Source: Legionella shakespearei DSM 23087 (GTDB taxonomy: Bacteria; Pseudomonadota; Gammaproteobacteria; Legionellales; Legionellaceae). Taken from it: a DNA stretch of 64,000 nt. The position numbers and the translations under genes were made by a program. Positions 25,317-34,563 of the stretch are shown piece by piece. Within the stretch, counting starts at the first letter, position 1. Each line of letters opens with the position of its first letter. The stretch is from the NCBI RefSeq assembly GCF_000373765.1, contig NZ_KB892386.1, positions 22,056 to 86,055 of the forward strand, given 5' to 3'. A model generated the notes under the pieces. The model had not been told where the DNA came from. It searched no databases and saw nothing but the letters and a program-made list of their open reading frames with translations.

Positions 25317-28300
25317 CTATTTAGATAGATCTAAAACATAGATTTTGGTTTCCTCAGGTAAATCTTGGTAACAATCACGTAGATAATTTCTCATCTCATC
25401 TACTGATTTTGGTCTTTTACGTTTCCAAGCTTTTGGGGGTTTTATTTGTTCAGGGATGTTTCCAAACCACAAGACTATGTATAAGCCAATACCATTTGTG
25501 TGGTAATCGTTAGTGTAATTTTTTAACTGATCTGAAGCAGCTGTCCACATTTTAGGATGCCATTGTCCTTTAATTTCAATGGGCAAGTCTATTGTATTAT
25601 ATGTGCATAAAATATCACACCTTGTTTCGTCTGATCGTGCACCTTCTTTATGTAGCCGTACATTGAAACGTTCTAAGTATGGATTTAGGGCAGCAATAAT
25701 ACGATCTCTACAATAATTTTCAACATGAGGCGTGTTATCATTCCAATAAGTTTTGTATTCGTCTGTTTCACTGTGCTTTAATCGTTTTTGAAAGTTTTCC
25801 AGTTGATCTATCAAAAGTAATTGTAAATCTTTAGGACCAGTTGGTTCTTCATTTAATAATACAGATTGAACTTCAAGCAATGTAAAATTCTTTGTAGCTA
25901 AGGCATGGTTTCGCTTATTGTTAGCAAGAGCATGCTTTAGTTCATCTCGATAATGAATGAGATTATTATCCTCAATCAGATTATTGATATAATTTCTTGA
26001 TTCAATGGTCGTAATTAACGCAATCTTTTTTATAGCATTTGAAATTAATTTATAAGCATCCCATGGATTTTCATTTCCTTCCCAACCTCCTTCAGGACAA
26101 GATACCGGAGGAAATTCAGGTCCATAGTGCTTAATAATGAATCTTAACTGGTGTTCGTTTAACTTTGGCCAATAAATTGATATTTGTTTGTTAACAAACA
26201 TGAAATGCTCTATTTTCCAGAGTGTATTTTTATTTGAAGTAGCATAATCATTAAGCCTTTGCATATGATACTCAAAATCAACTATAAAACTGGCACCTAA
26301 CCATAAATCCTTATTGGTGGATATCTCAAAGGATGGATCATCAATTCGCTTTCGAATAATTGGTTTTAAATCTTCTGGGGCATGACATATAGCTATGGTT
26401 AGAACTTCTCTCAATTTGTCACAATCTAAATCAGGATGTTCCTTTAACCATTTGATTGCCGCTACACCGGCAATATCTTTAAAAAATGACTCTTGTTTAA
26501 GTTGTGATAACCATGGAACAAATTTATCGGTGGAATTAAGATATGGTTCAATCACCTCGTATATGAACATCTCTTTAGAACGTCCATCATTAAATACGAT
26601 TACTTCAAGTTGTTCTTTGATTTGGGGAGACAGTCCATTTCCCATAATAATATGGTTCAATTGATATGCCACTAGGGCTGATTGAGCAATATTTATAGGA
26701 ATGTCAGATAGTGCTTTTCCTTGTGTAAACACTAGGTCACAGTAAGCTATCAAAATAGGTTCAAATGGTGAGATTAAATTTTGGTTGACACGTAAATCTA
26801 TGAGCTCTTGCGCGCTTGGTACAATGTTGTTCTCAATAACAGCAATAATACCCTCTAAGGCTAAAAAATCTTTTCCAACGAGTTCTGCAACTCGCTCTTT
26901 AGGTCCATTGCCATCAATATCATTAAACCAACCCAAATAAGCTTTTGCAATTTGTAAAATAGCATTTATATGGGATCCAGATAGAACTTGTTCTTGAATC
27001 GCTGAGTATTGAGTATGTCTTTTGACAGTCTGCTTTTTTTCCGAAAGAGTTCTAATCTCTTTATCTTTTGCAAATTTTTGAAGCTCTTTTTTAGCTTTTT
27101 CTCTTCCAGTTTCAATATCGTTTAAATGTGATTGCAAGATTAAAGAGTCTGATGCTTGAGTTCTAGCATATTCTAATGCTGAACCAGTGAATGGTTGATA
27201 TACGAATATCCAACGGACGATTTCTTTCCACCTTAAATCTTTATCATCTATGTCCAAGGTTAGAATATTTTGAAGTTGATATTTGATATCATTTTCAATT
27301 ACCCACAGCCAGCTATGGCTCAGACAAAGTATCAACCATAGATCTTCGGAAGAGGATGACATTTCTATAGCGGCACATTGAATTTTTCTGCGATAATCTT
27401 CATCGCTTAAAAGGAAAGTTCTAATTTTATCATCTTGATGAATTCTGTTGTGAAGATCCCGATCCAAAGTGCTTAACCAAGACCATAATTGTTTTGCATC
27501 AGGTTTGGGATTGTGCACTAATCTTTCATCTATTAATTGGAACATTGTCGCCTGAATTTTATACGAATCTTTTTGGGGCTCTTCTTTCATTGTCAGACAA
27601 TTTTGAAAGATTCCCATACAATCTTCCAAGTGTTCAAGAGATAGTTTATTAAACAACCTATAACCTAAGCCAATATAAAAAGTAGAGTCTTCATCAGGGG
27701 TATCGATTATTTTAAGTATTACCTCTGCAAGTTGGCTACCATTAATTAGTCTGGTCTTTCTCTTAAATATCTCAATAATGACTTGGAGTGAATTTGTATC
27801 ACCCATTTTTCTCAATTGATTATACAAATTAAGCCAATCAACCTGTACTGAGCAATTACTTAAGCATTCGACAATTCCGTTTCTTTCTGTGAGAGAGAAA
27901 TTCTTATCGAGTAGAATTTCAATAAGTTCATCTTTCATTTCATCTATAAGCTTATTAGATTTAGTAAGCCCGATTGACTGAATAATTAAATATGATAAAT
28001 GGAATGGGGTATTTTTACAGTGTAAGATAGCCAAAATATCTTCTTTTAACTCAGGCTTTAAAAATTCCCCTCCAATACTTGAATGCCAGTCGTTTTCTCT
28101 GAAATAAGGGTCCTCGATAGCGACTCTTTGTAATGATGCTAGAAGCAATCTTGCTTGCTCTATTGTTAAAACAGAGGGATCGCCATATTTTAAATAACCA
28201 TAAGGGTCCCGCATAACAAAACAATTCCTATCATGTTGATAAAAAGTTGCAAGCCATGCATGAAGTCCCCTTAATGCTGAAGGTACAATAAAATCATCAC

Positions 28301-29288
28301 CATAAAGAATCGCTTCAAGGCGACGCAGAGACAATTTATCTCTAAGATTTTTACTTAACCATTGTGCTGCTAAAAACTCAGCTATCGTTCTATGACAAGG
28401 CACTAAAATATTATTGCTATTTAATCTAAATAACATGCTAGATAAGATATATTTAGATAATTTTAATTTATCACTATCCTGTATTAAGTCATTTATTTGG
28501 GGTGCAGCAGGATTTTTTTCGCCATTAATAGAAATGCCTATGCTATCTGATAGTAATAGTTGAGCAAAAATAAAACCCGCTGTTTCAATTAATGTTTGAG
28601 AACTCGGGGGTATTTGTTTTGATCTATGTATATTACTATGCTCTTTAACAAGTGCGATACAAGCATGTTCATACAATTCTCGTCTGGATGATGGCCATGC
28701 TCCTCGTTGCTTAATAGCTTTTAAAAATAGTTGTAAATTTTTAGGGTTTCTTATGAGCTCAACAACGTTTTCTTGCCGGGCTTTTAATAAAAAATCATGA
28801 GCATCAACACTCTCATCTATTGCATTAATAAATTGTATAATTTCATTGTCACTAAATGGAATCAAGTGACCAATAGTTGGTGTTTTTTTCCACCTACTTT
28901 CAATGATTATGATATTCAATGAATGTTGCCAATCTGCCGAGCGGCATGAGAGTATAAAATTAGGCTTCACGTGGTTTGATAATTTACATAATATGCTATC
29001 AGCCAAAGTAGAACCCTCATTGTATGTAGTTACCTCATCCACTCCATCAATGATTACTTTAGAAGGGCAAGAAACCTCTTCAATAGTTGGATATAAATTG
29101 ATTGCTGAAGCTATAAAGAAAGGTGAGTTGGTTGTCTCTTCAAATTTTTCCAAGAGAGCTGATTTTCCTGCTCCTGGCTCACCTAGTAATACCAACGGTC
29201 CTTGTATAAGAAAGAACTCTTCATCCATATAGATGTGTGGCTCACCTTTATTATCAAAAACTTGTATTTTTCTTGATATATAGTTCAT
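25317..29288 (-). CDS. Giant STAND/NACHT-like NTPase with C-terminal PD-(D/E)XK nuclease
   Basis: The product has 1323 residues. The N-terminus is a P-loop NTPase with Walker A GEPGAGKS (36-43), Walker B KVIIDGVDE (77-85) and a sensor-like FILSCRSADW (111-120), in the style of NACHT/STAND signalling ATPases. A very long helical, repeat-like middle (about 250-1150) would be the sensor or scaffold. The C-terminus has a nuclease pattern, Asp1225 in RCDILC and Glu1238-x-Lys1240 in LPIEIKGQW. This order (NTPase first, nuclease last) differs from the common defence STANDs, where the effector is usually N-terminal. It is the last gene of an eight-gene operon, directly abutting the Vsr gene. A role as an abortive or phage-sensing effector is inferred. 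Confidence 0.8.
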   Translation of the reverse strand: MNYISRKIQVFDNKGEPHIYMDEEFFLIQGPLVLLGEPGAGKSALLEKFEETTNSPFFIASAINLYPTIEEVSCPSKVIIDGVDEVTTYNEGSTLADSILCKLSNHVKPNFILSCRSADWQHSLNIIIIESRWKKTPTIGHLIPFSDNEIIQFINAIDESVDAHDFLLKARQENVVELIRNPKNLQLFLKAIKQRGAWPSSRRELYEHACIALVKEHSNIHRSKQIPPSSQTLIETAGFIFAQLLLSDSIGISINGEKNPAAPQINDLIQDSDKLKLSKYILSSMLFRLNSNNILVPCHRTIAEFLAAQWLSKNLRDKLSLRRLEAILYGDDFIVPSALRGLHAWLATFYQHDRNCFVMRDPYGYLKYGDPSVLTIEQARLLLASLQRVAIEDPYFRENDWHSSIGGEFLKPELKEDILAILHCKNTPFHLSYLIIQSIGLTKSNKLIDEMKDELIEILLDKNFSLTERNGIVECLSNCSVQVDWLNLYNQLRKMGDTNSLQVIIEIFKRKTRLINGSQLAEVILKIIDTPDEDSTFYIGLGYRLFNKLSLEHLEDCMGIFQNCLTMKEEPQKDSYKIQATMFQLIDERLVHNPKPDAKQLWSWLSTLDRDLHNRIHQDDKIRTFLLSDEDYRRKIQCAAIEMSSSSEDLWLILCLSHSWLWVIENDIKYQLQNILTLDIDDKDLRWKEIVRWIFVYQPFTGSALEYARTQASDSLILQSHLNDIETGREKAKKELQKFAKDKEIRTLSEKKQTVKRHTQYSAIQEQVLSGSHINAILQIAKAYLGWFNDIDGNGPKERVAELVGKDFLALEGIIAVIENNIVPSAQELIDLRVNQNLISPFEPILIAYCDLVFTQGKALSDIPINIAQSALVAYQLNHIIMGNGLSPQIKEQLEVIVFNDGRSKEMFIYEVIEPYLNSTDKFVPWLSQLKQESFFKDIAGVAAIKWLKEHPDLDCDKLREVLTIAICHAPEDLKPIIRKRIDDPSFEISTNKDLWLGASFIVDFEYHMQRLNDYATSNKNTLWKIEHFMFVNKQISIYWPKLNEHQLRFIIKHYGPEFPPVSCPEGGWEGNENPWDAYKLISNAIKKIALITTIESRNYINNLIEDNNLIHYRDELKHALANNKRNHALATKNFTLLEVQSVLLNEEPTGPKDLQLLLIDQLENFQKRLKHSETDEYKTYWNDNTPHVENYCRDRIIAALNPYLERFNVRLHKEGARSDETRCDILCTYNTIDLPIEIKGQWHPKMWTAASDQLKNYTNDYHTNGIGLYIVLWFGNIPEQIKPPKAWKRKRPKSVDEMRNYLRDCYQDLPEETKIYVLDLSK

Positions 29289-29726
29289 TTAAGCTTCAGT
29301 CTCAATTTGAGATAAGTTACTAAGTAAAAACTTCTCTACATTATCTAATATAGAATTATTATCAGTTTTATTTAGTTCACATTCCCACACGATCATAATT
29401 CTCCAACCTAAATTTTGAAGCTCTTTTATATTCTTCTTGTCTCGTTCGGTATTAGATTTGAATTTAGTTTCCCAAAAATCTTTTCGCGTCGAAGGAGTCG
29501 TTGTGTGTTTACATCCATGACGATGCCAGAAACAACCATTAACAAAAATAACAGCTTTGTATTTTGAAAAAACCAAGTCTGGCGAACCAGGTAGCTTTCT
29601 ATTATGCAATCGATAACGAAATCCCATGCCGTGCAATGCTTTTCTTAATTTCATTTCGGGGTTAGTGTTCCGGGATTTGATTTGACTCATATTCCAGCTT
29701 CTTTTTTCAGGAGAAATTTTATCCAT
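29289..29726 (-). CDS. vsr: Very-short-patch-repair (Vsr) family endonuclease
   Basis: The product has 145 residues, the normal size. It matches Vsr over its full length: RSWNMSQIKSRNTNPEMKLR, the catalytic Asp50 in GSPDLVF, the metal/zinc-binding FVNGCFWHRHGC (61-72), and a C-terminal WECEL. Classical Vsr nicks T:G mismatches made when Dcm-methylated cytosines deaminate. In defence operons Vsr-like enzymes can also be restriction nucleases. A Dcm-type methyltransferase lies five genes upstream in the same operon, fitting either role. It overlaps the HNH gene by one base and abuts the NTPase gene. Confidence 0.93.
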   Translation of the reverse strand: MDKISPEKRSWNMSQIKSRNTNPEMKLRKALHGMGFRYRLHNRKLPGSPDLVFSKYKAVIFVNGCFWHRHGCKHTTTPSTRKDFWETKFKSNTERDKKNIKELQNLGWRIMIVWECELNKTDNNSILDNVEKFLLSNLSQIETEA

Positions 29727-30562
29727 TATTTTCGCTTACTTAAAATATGAATTAATTCTTTTGGCAAAAAAGCAGGTTTTCTCCGATGTAACATTGAATG
29801 ACAGTTCGGACAGATGGGTATAAGATCCTTTGCCGGATTGAGAACATAAGCTGCGCCCATTTCAGAGAGTGGTATAACATGATGCACATGAATAAACCCA
29901 TCACCTAATTCGCCAAAGACATCTCCAAAACTAAAGCCACATATTTTGCAGTCGGTTCCATGAACTTCTATACAAGCTGCTCTGTTTATTCGGCTTCGTT
30001 CAAAATGTTTAACAACTTTGAGCAAAGCGGTTCCCTCAACTTCTCCTTCCGATAGAGGCTCCTTCACTTCTTCAAGAGGCAATAATGCTATTGCAAGTCC
30101 AAAAAATCCTGTTGCCCATGGGAAGACTGCATCAAAATCATAACCAGTTTCATTTTCAACAATGACTCCTATTTTCTTCATAGCTATTGATATATTTTCC
30201 CAGGTCCTTGGCCATGAAGAAGGCTCTGATGCATTCACTTGTTGATGATCAAAGTTAAGTAAGACACTAGCTCCCTTAAATTTTAAAGAATCAGAGAAAA
30301 CTGCAAATGCTGCCTTTTGCGATTCGCTTGCTGATCTAGTACCTTTCACTAATTCTGAAGCATAATTACCAGGAATGAATAAGGCGTTAATTGTTCTCCA
30401 TCCTAAATGAAATTCGACTTGGAATGATATTGTGTGCTCTATCCCGCTCGGCCGAATAATGACCTTTTGCCCATTATTCTCTAGAGAAGAATAAGCATCA
30501 ACTTCCAAACCAAACCGTTCTGTCAATGCCTTAGAAAGATGTTTGGTGTCAATCATATTCAT
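29726..30562 (-). CDS. HNH endonuclease (McrA-like zinc finger) with unknown N-domain
   Basis: The product has 278 residues. The C-terminal third is a clear HNH nuclease: zinc-binding CKIC (205-208), the catalytic HVHH (225-228), Asn near 242, and CPNCHSMLHR (251-260). The N-terminal 190 residues (LEVDAYSSLENNGQKVIIRPSG, FHLGWRTINALFIPGNYAS) form a separate domain I do not recognise; it may read modified or specific DNA. The start overlaps the GHKL gene stop and the stop overlaps the Vsr start by one base each. In this operon it is a likely DNA-cleaving effector. Confidence 0.9.
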   Translation of the reverse strand: MNMIDTKHLSKALTERFGLEVDAYSSLENNGQKVIIRPSGIEHTISFQVEFHLGWRTINALFIPGNYASELVKGTRSASESQKAAFAVFSDSLKFKGASVLLNFDHQQVNASEPSSWPRTWENISIAMKKIGVIVENETGYDFDAVFPWATGFFGLAIALLPLEEVKEPLSEGEVEGTALLKVVKHFERSRINRAACIEVHGTDCKICGFSFGDVFGELGDGFIHVHHVIPLSEMGAAYVLNPAKDLIPICPNCHSMLHRRKPAFLPKELIHILSKRK

Positions 30563-32160
30563 TATTCATCCAAGTCAGGTTCAGGAAGATCTTCTACCAA
30601 TTTTCTCAATAATCGAGATACTTCAAAGCGCAGTTCTTCAAAGTGGGTTTTTGTTGCCTCATTTATCGTTCCTAATTCTGCTTCAATCAGAGCCCATAAA
30701 AGCGAATCCATACCTTGAATGGTTACATCTGAGGCCAGATTAGGAATATAAACTTTATGGTAAAAAGGATGACCTGTATTGATTCTGACAGCATGGTGAC
30801 CTTCTATGATCGCAGGTGCCCACAATATTCCATCGTCAATACTTTCTGAAGGTTGAATGCAAACTTGTCCGGGTGCATAAGCTTCTCCAACCTTCAGTTT
30901 CAGGCGGATTGTGCCTGATTTATTTTTTACATCAACGGCTCCTGAGCTAGGATCAACGACAGTTACTTCTGCTGTTCGCAGATCCTGTTCTTTCCCAGAA
31001 ATTGAGCGATTTGAACCATTATGGGCATCTTTGGCTTCTTCACTCACTTTTTTACGCTGACCTTTTCTGTAGCGTTCATTAGCAGCATTTCTTGGTGCCG
31101 GTAAGAATTCATTTAGAACCCAGTTATATAACTCTTCATTAAGAAGAATTCTGGATTTTTTAATGTCAACCTGAAAGGCTTCATCTGATTCATGGTTGAA
31201 TGAAAATTCAACTCTTAACAATGACAGGTGAGGCTCTTTCGTGAACATACCGAGCCAATCAGCAGGATGAATAAGGCGGTTTTCCCGGTAAATGTAAATG
31301 CCCTGCATGTTGTTCGCAAGACGAGCGTTTTTAGCTTCATCTTGAGTAGAAAAGTGCTCTCTTCTAGGAAGTACAAAAGCTCTAATACAGAATTCAACAA
31401 TGCTGCCATCAGGAAGCTCTGCTTTAAGATTTTTTTCGGCAACTAGTTCAGTTTCGTTCTCATTTTCACAGAATGGGTCCCAAAAAGGCACAATTTGGCC
31501 ATTCAATGTTATTTTAATATTTTTGGCCCGAGTATCTGCCTCATTCAAAAAGCGCTGATAAACCATGGCAGCATGATCTTTAAAATTAGCTATAACCTTC
31601 TCAAGCGCTTTACGGGCAGGCTTTCCATTTGAATCAGAATAATTCTTCATTAACCGATCAACCTTTTCCCATATAACTAGTGTTCCGGATGATTCTGCAG
31701 ACACTTCATTTAAAAGTTCTTTTTCATAGCTTGTTGGGGAATCGATGAGTAGTTGCCAATCTGCTACACTACCCACATGATCTAAGTCCCAAGTTGCTTT
31801 TATCAACTCACTGTCAGAAGTGTTTCTTGTAACAACTGAAAGCTTTCGACAGAATGCTGTTGATGCTGTCTTTAGTCCCATACCAAATTTACCTAGTCGT
31901 TTAGGGTCCACACGGCCTTGGGCACCATAAGTCATGCCATCCAGAAGGGTAGGTTCGTCCATTCCGCAGCCGTTATCTGCTACTGTAACTATTATATCGC
32001 CATCTGGATCCATATTGATTCTGACATCGATTTCGGTTGCACCTGCATCAACAGAGTTGTCTATAATATCTGCAAGTGCCGTGTTGAAGTTATATCCGGT
32101 ATCCCTCAGTCCTTCAATGAGTCTGGCTGGGTTCGGTGGCAGAGTATGTTTTCTAGTCAT
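30562..32160 (-). CDS. GHKL ATPase (MutL/MORC/Hsp90-like) of a restriction-type operon
   Basis: The product has 532 residues from ATG 32160, with GAGAGAAC upstream; an earlier in-frame start at 32196 overlaps the previous gene. The Bergerat ATP-binding fold is complete: N-box ADIIDNSVDAGATEI (about 30-44), G1 VADNGCGM, and G2 LGKFGMGLKTAS. The rest (about 200-400) fits an S5-like transducer domain, and a Lys/Arg-rich linker leads to a C-terminal region of unknown fold. Iyer, Abhiman and Aravind described MORC/MutL-like ATPases in predicted prokaryotic restriction systems with SNF2 helicases and nucleases, which this context matches. It probably clamps or loops DNA in response to ATP. Confidence 0.88.
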   Translation of the reverse strand: MTRKHTLPPNPARLIEGLRDTGYNFNTALADIIDNSVDAGATEIDVRINMDPDGDIIVTVADNGCGMDEPTLLDGMTYGAQGRVDPKRLGKFGMGLKTASTAFCRKLSVVTRNTSDSELIKATWDLDHVGSVADWQLLIDSPTSYEKELLNEVSAESSGTLVIWEKVDRLMKNYSDSNGKPARKALEKVIANFKDHAAMVYQRFLNEADTRAKNIKITLNGQIVPFWDPFCENENETELVAEKNLKAELPDGSIVEFCIRAFVLPRREHFSTQDEAKNARLANNMQGIYIYRENRLIHPADWLGMFTKEPHLSLLRVEFSFNHESDEAFQVDIKKSRILLNEELYNWVLNEFLPAPRNAANERYRKGQRKKVSEEAKDAHNGSNRSISGKEQDLRTAEVTVVDPSSGAVDVKNKSGTIRLKLKVGEAYAPGQVCIQPSESIDDGILWAPAIIEGHHAVRINTGHPFYHKVYIPNLASDVTIQGMDSLLWALIEAELGTINEATKTHFEELRFEVSRLLRKLVEDLPEPDLDE

Positions 32161-32174
32161 ATTGTTCTCTCGTT

Positions 32175-32597
32175 TTATATTTTTACAACTTTCCAAGAAT
32201 TACTGAGTTTCAGCGGTTCATCACCTTTTTTATGAATATCGATTTTTTTATAATTCACATAATAAAATCCGTCAAAATTTCTTGACAAGGTTAAAGTATC
32301 TCCTGATTTAAGGTTGTAGGCATTCATATATCGAGTCATACTGGTCAGACGATATTCATTACGGGTTCCACCAAAAAATTTGCTATTGTAATATATGAAT
32401 GAAAAAGACCACTGTTCACCAAGGTGATCTTTAAAAGTAATCAGAAATCTTGGATTTTTTTCATTGCTGTCAAATGAAGGAAAAAATGAAAGTATTTCCT
32501 GATTTTTAGGAATAAGAATACCAGCCTGATGACCTCCTGTTTCTCCTGTATCATTTCGACTCAATATTTTCTCAATCGCATTGGTTCTTGGATTCAC
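32175..32597 (-). CDS. EcoRII-N-like DNA-recognition domain protein
   Basis: The product has 140 residues and no nuclease motif. The N-terminus carries GETGGHQAGILIPK (18-31), a signature of the EcoRII N-terminal effector-binding domain (a B3-like pseudobarrel that reads CCWGG in EcoRII). Later residues (ITFKDHLGEQWSFSFIYYNS, GGTRNEYRLTSMTRYMNAY, DTLTLSRN) fit the same beta-rich fold. It looks like a stand-alone DNA reader split away from a nuclease. The overlap with the SNF2 gene end is 4 bp and the GHKL gene follows after 14 bp. Whether it reads the methyltransferase target site is unknown. Confidence 0.75.
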   Translation of the reverse strand: MNPRTNAIEKILSRNDTGETGGHQAGILIPKNQEILSFFPSFDSNEKNPRFLITFKDHLGEQWSFSFIYYNSKFFGGTRNEYRLTSMTRYMNAYNLKSGDTLTLSRNFDGFYYVNYKKIDIHKKGDEPLKLSNSWKVVKI

Positions 32598-34561
32598 TTG
32601 TTCTCTCCTTGCGGACTCAAATTCGGTGAGAGGTTAATGGCTCTTGCTATATCAGCTGCTTCTACTTCGGTTGCTTCGGTACCGACTACAGCTGTTTCTG
32701 CCAATAAACGTTTGCGCTCAAGTCTGTCATTAATTACATCTTCCACTGTATTGGGATAAAACAAACGATGGACAGTTACTGGCAATGTTTGGCCTCTGCG
32801 AAATGCACGAGCAGTTGCCTGATCTTCAATTGCTGGATTCCATTCAAGTGTATAATGAATTACATGGTTGGCTGCTGTAATATTCAGCCCAGTTCCTGCT
32901 GCTTTAGGATTCAATATCAAAATCGCGGGTCCATTTACTTCTGAAAACTGATCAACCAACTTCTGCCGATTCTCAACAGGTGTTCTTCCATCAATCTGCC
33001 AGGCTGGAATATTAAAGCGTATTGGTATATCAGATAAAAGTATGTCAGACATCATAATAAATGATGTAAAGACTATAACTTTTTCTTGGTTAAGAACAAT
33101 TTCATCAACAATTTCAATCAGTCTTCGGTATTTGGAGCTTTTTAGGAGTGAAATTTCGGATACCCCAACATTTTCCTCAACAAGTAAAGGATGCGTACAG
33201 TATTGACGAAGACGTAATAGAGAAATCAGAGAAGCAGATTTACCATACTCATCAGCTACTTTTTTACGGATACATTCATAATTACTTCCTTCCTTATCAT
33301 CCATGTTAACTGGTTGTGGGATAATTATCTTTTCAGGTAGATCGGTTGCAACATCTGCAACTCTTCGTCTAAGTATGAGTGGTGATATTATTACCTCAAG
33401 ATTTTCAGCACTTTCCTGGTTATCACTATAATTCCTATCGAAATCTTCACGCGTGCCGAGAAATCCGGGACAAGAGAAATCCATGATTGACCAGAGATCT
33501 ACTAATCGATTCTCAATTGGTGTTCCAGTAACAGCAATGCCGACATTGCGTTTTAGTCCTTTTGCCGCGATTGCTCGCCGTGTTTCTTGATTCTTGATTG
33601 CCTGTGCTTCATCTAGGACAACAAAAGCCCATTCGACCATTGCAAGTAGTCCCTGATCCCTGACTACTGTTTCATATGAACTGATAACAATATCATATTT
33701 TTTCAATTGTGAAGGAAAGCCTGTTCGGTCGTTACCTGAGTGAACGTGAACTGACATTTTTGGAGAAAAACGTGCAAACTCCCTTCGCCAGTTTTCTAAA
33801 AGTGTTGCAGGAGCAATAATTAAAGATGGTTGTCCCCACTTAATTTTGAAGTAGCTTAGCACTGCAATAATCTGAAGAGTTTTTCCTAATCCCATTTCGT
33901 CTGCAAGAATACATCCTAATCCTTCTTCAGAAATGCTTTTAAGCCAAGAAAAACCATTTTTCTGATATGGATAGAGAGTAGCCTTAAAACCATGTTCTGC
34001 CAGAAGATTTAAAGCTCTATCACAGCTGAGGTTTACGTGATCTGAATTATCAGGTCCTGCAACAACTGAACAAAATGACACTAAAGATGAACCTGATTTA
34101 ATCAAGTCTAAGGTCTGTCTCAGCGAAATTATTCCAAATTCAGATATGCGACTTACTCGAAGGACATCTTGGATTTCCTTGATATTATCATCTAGAAGAG
34201 GGAACCACTCCATCTGATTAATAATAATTTGATCTGATTCTGGGAACTCCTGTATCGAATATGATTGACCATAGGATATTGCAGATAACTCTACAATCGG
34301 CCTATTTAGACTATCTGACGGTATTTTTAGTAAGATTTTAAGTTCGCAAGGAAATCTATTGAAATGTATGGAAGGAAGAGCTTCGGATGGTTTTAAACTA
34401 ACAGGGACTCCATTAACAGTTGATATATCTTTAAACTCTACACGCACGATATCAGCTGCACTAAGATTGTGAATTGTATCTGCAATCTTAATGCAAACTT
34501 TCTTTTCCGCTAATATCCAGCCTTTGAATAGATCTCCTGTGTTTTCTTGTGAGTCCACCAT
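32594..34561 (-). CDS. SWI2/SNF2-family ATPase
   Basis: The product has 655 residues. A specific N-terminal region (1-190) precedes the two RecA-like lobes: motif I ADEMGLGKT (220-228), motif II DEAQ (317-320), motif III GTPIENRL, motif V LNPKAAGTGLNI and motif VI RAFRRGQ. These proteins translocate on double-stranded DNA without unwinding it. In restriction contexts SNF2 proteins serve as the motor that moves or remodels bound complexes. It lies 2 bp after the methyltransferase gene and overlaps the EcoRII-N-like gene. DISARM also contains an SNF2 motor, but its other signature genes are absent here. Confidence 0.93.
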   Translation of the reverse strand: MVDSQENTGDLFKGWILAEKKVCIKIADTIHNLSAADIVRVEFKDISTVNGVPVSLKPSEALPSIHFNRFPCELKILLKIPSDSLNRPIVELSAISYGQSYSIQEFPESDQIIINQMEWFPLLDDNIKEIQDVLRVSRISEFGIISLRQTLDLIKSGSSLVSFCSVVAGPDNSDHVNLSCDRALNLLAEHGFKATLYPYQKNGFSWLKSISEEGLGCILADEMGLGKTLQIIAVLSYFKIKWGQPSLIIAPATLLENWRREFARFSPKMSVHVHSGNDRTGFPSQLKKYDIVISSYETVVRDQGLLAMVEWAFVVLDEAQAIKNQETRRAIAAKGLKRNVGIAVTGTPIENRLVDLWSIMDFSCPGFLGTREDFDRNYSDNQESAENLEVIISPLILRRRVADVATDLPEKIIIPQPVNMDDKEGSNYECIRKKVADEYGKSASLISLLRLRQYCTHPLLVEENVGVSEISLLKSSKYRRLIEIVDEIVLNQEKVIVFTSFIMMSDILLSDIPIRFNIPAWQIDGRTPVENRQKLVDQFSEVNGPAILILNPKAAGTGLNITAANHVIHYTLEWNPAIEDQATARAFRRGQTLPVTVHRLFYPNTVEDVINDRLERKRLLAETAVVGTEATEVEAADIARAINLSPNLSPQGENK

Positions 34562-34563
34562 AT

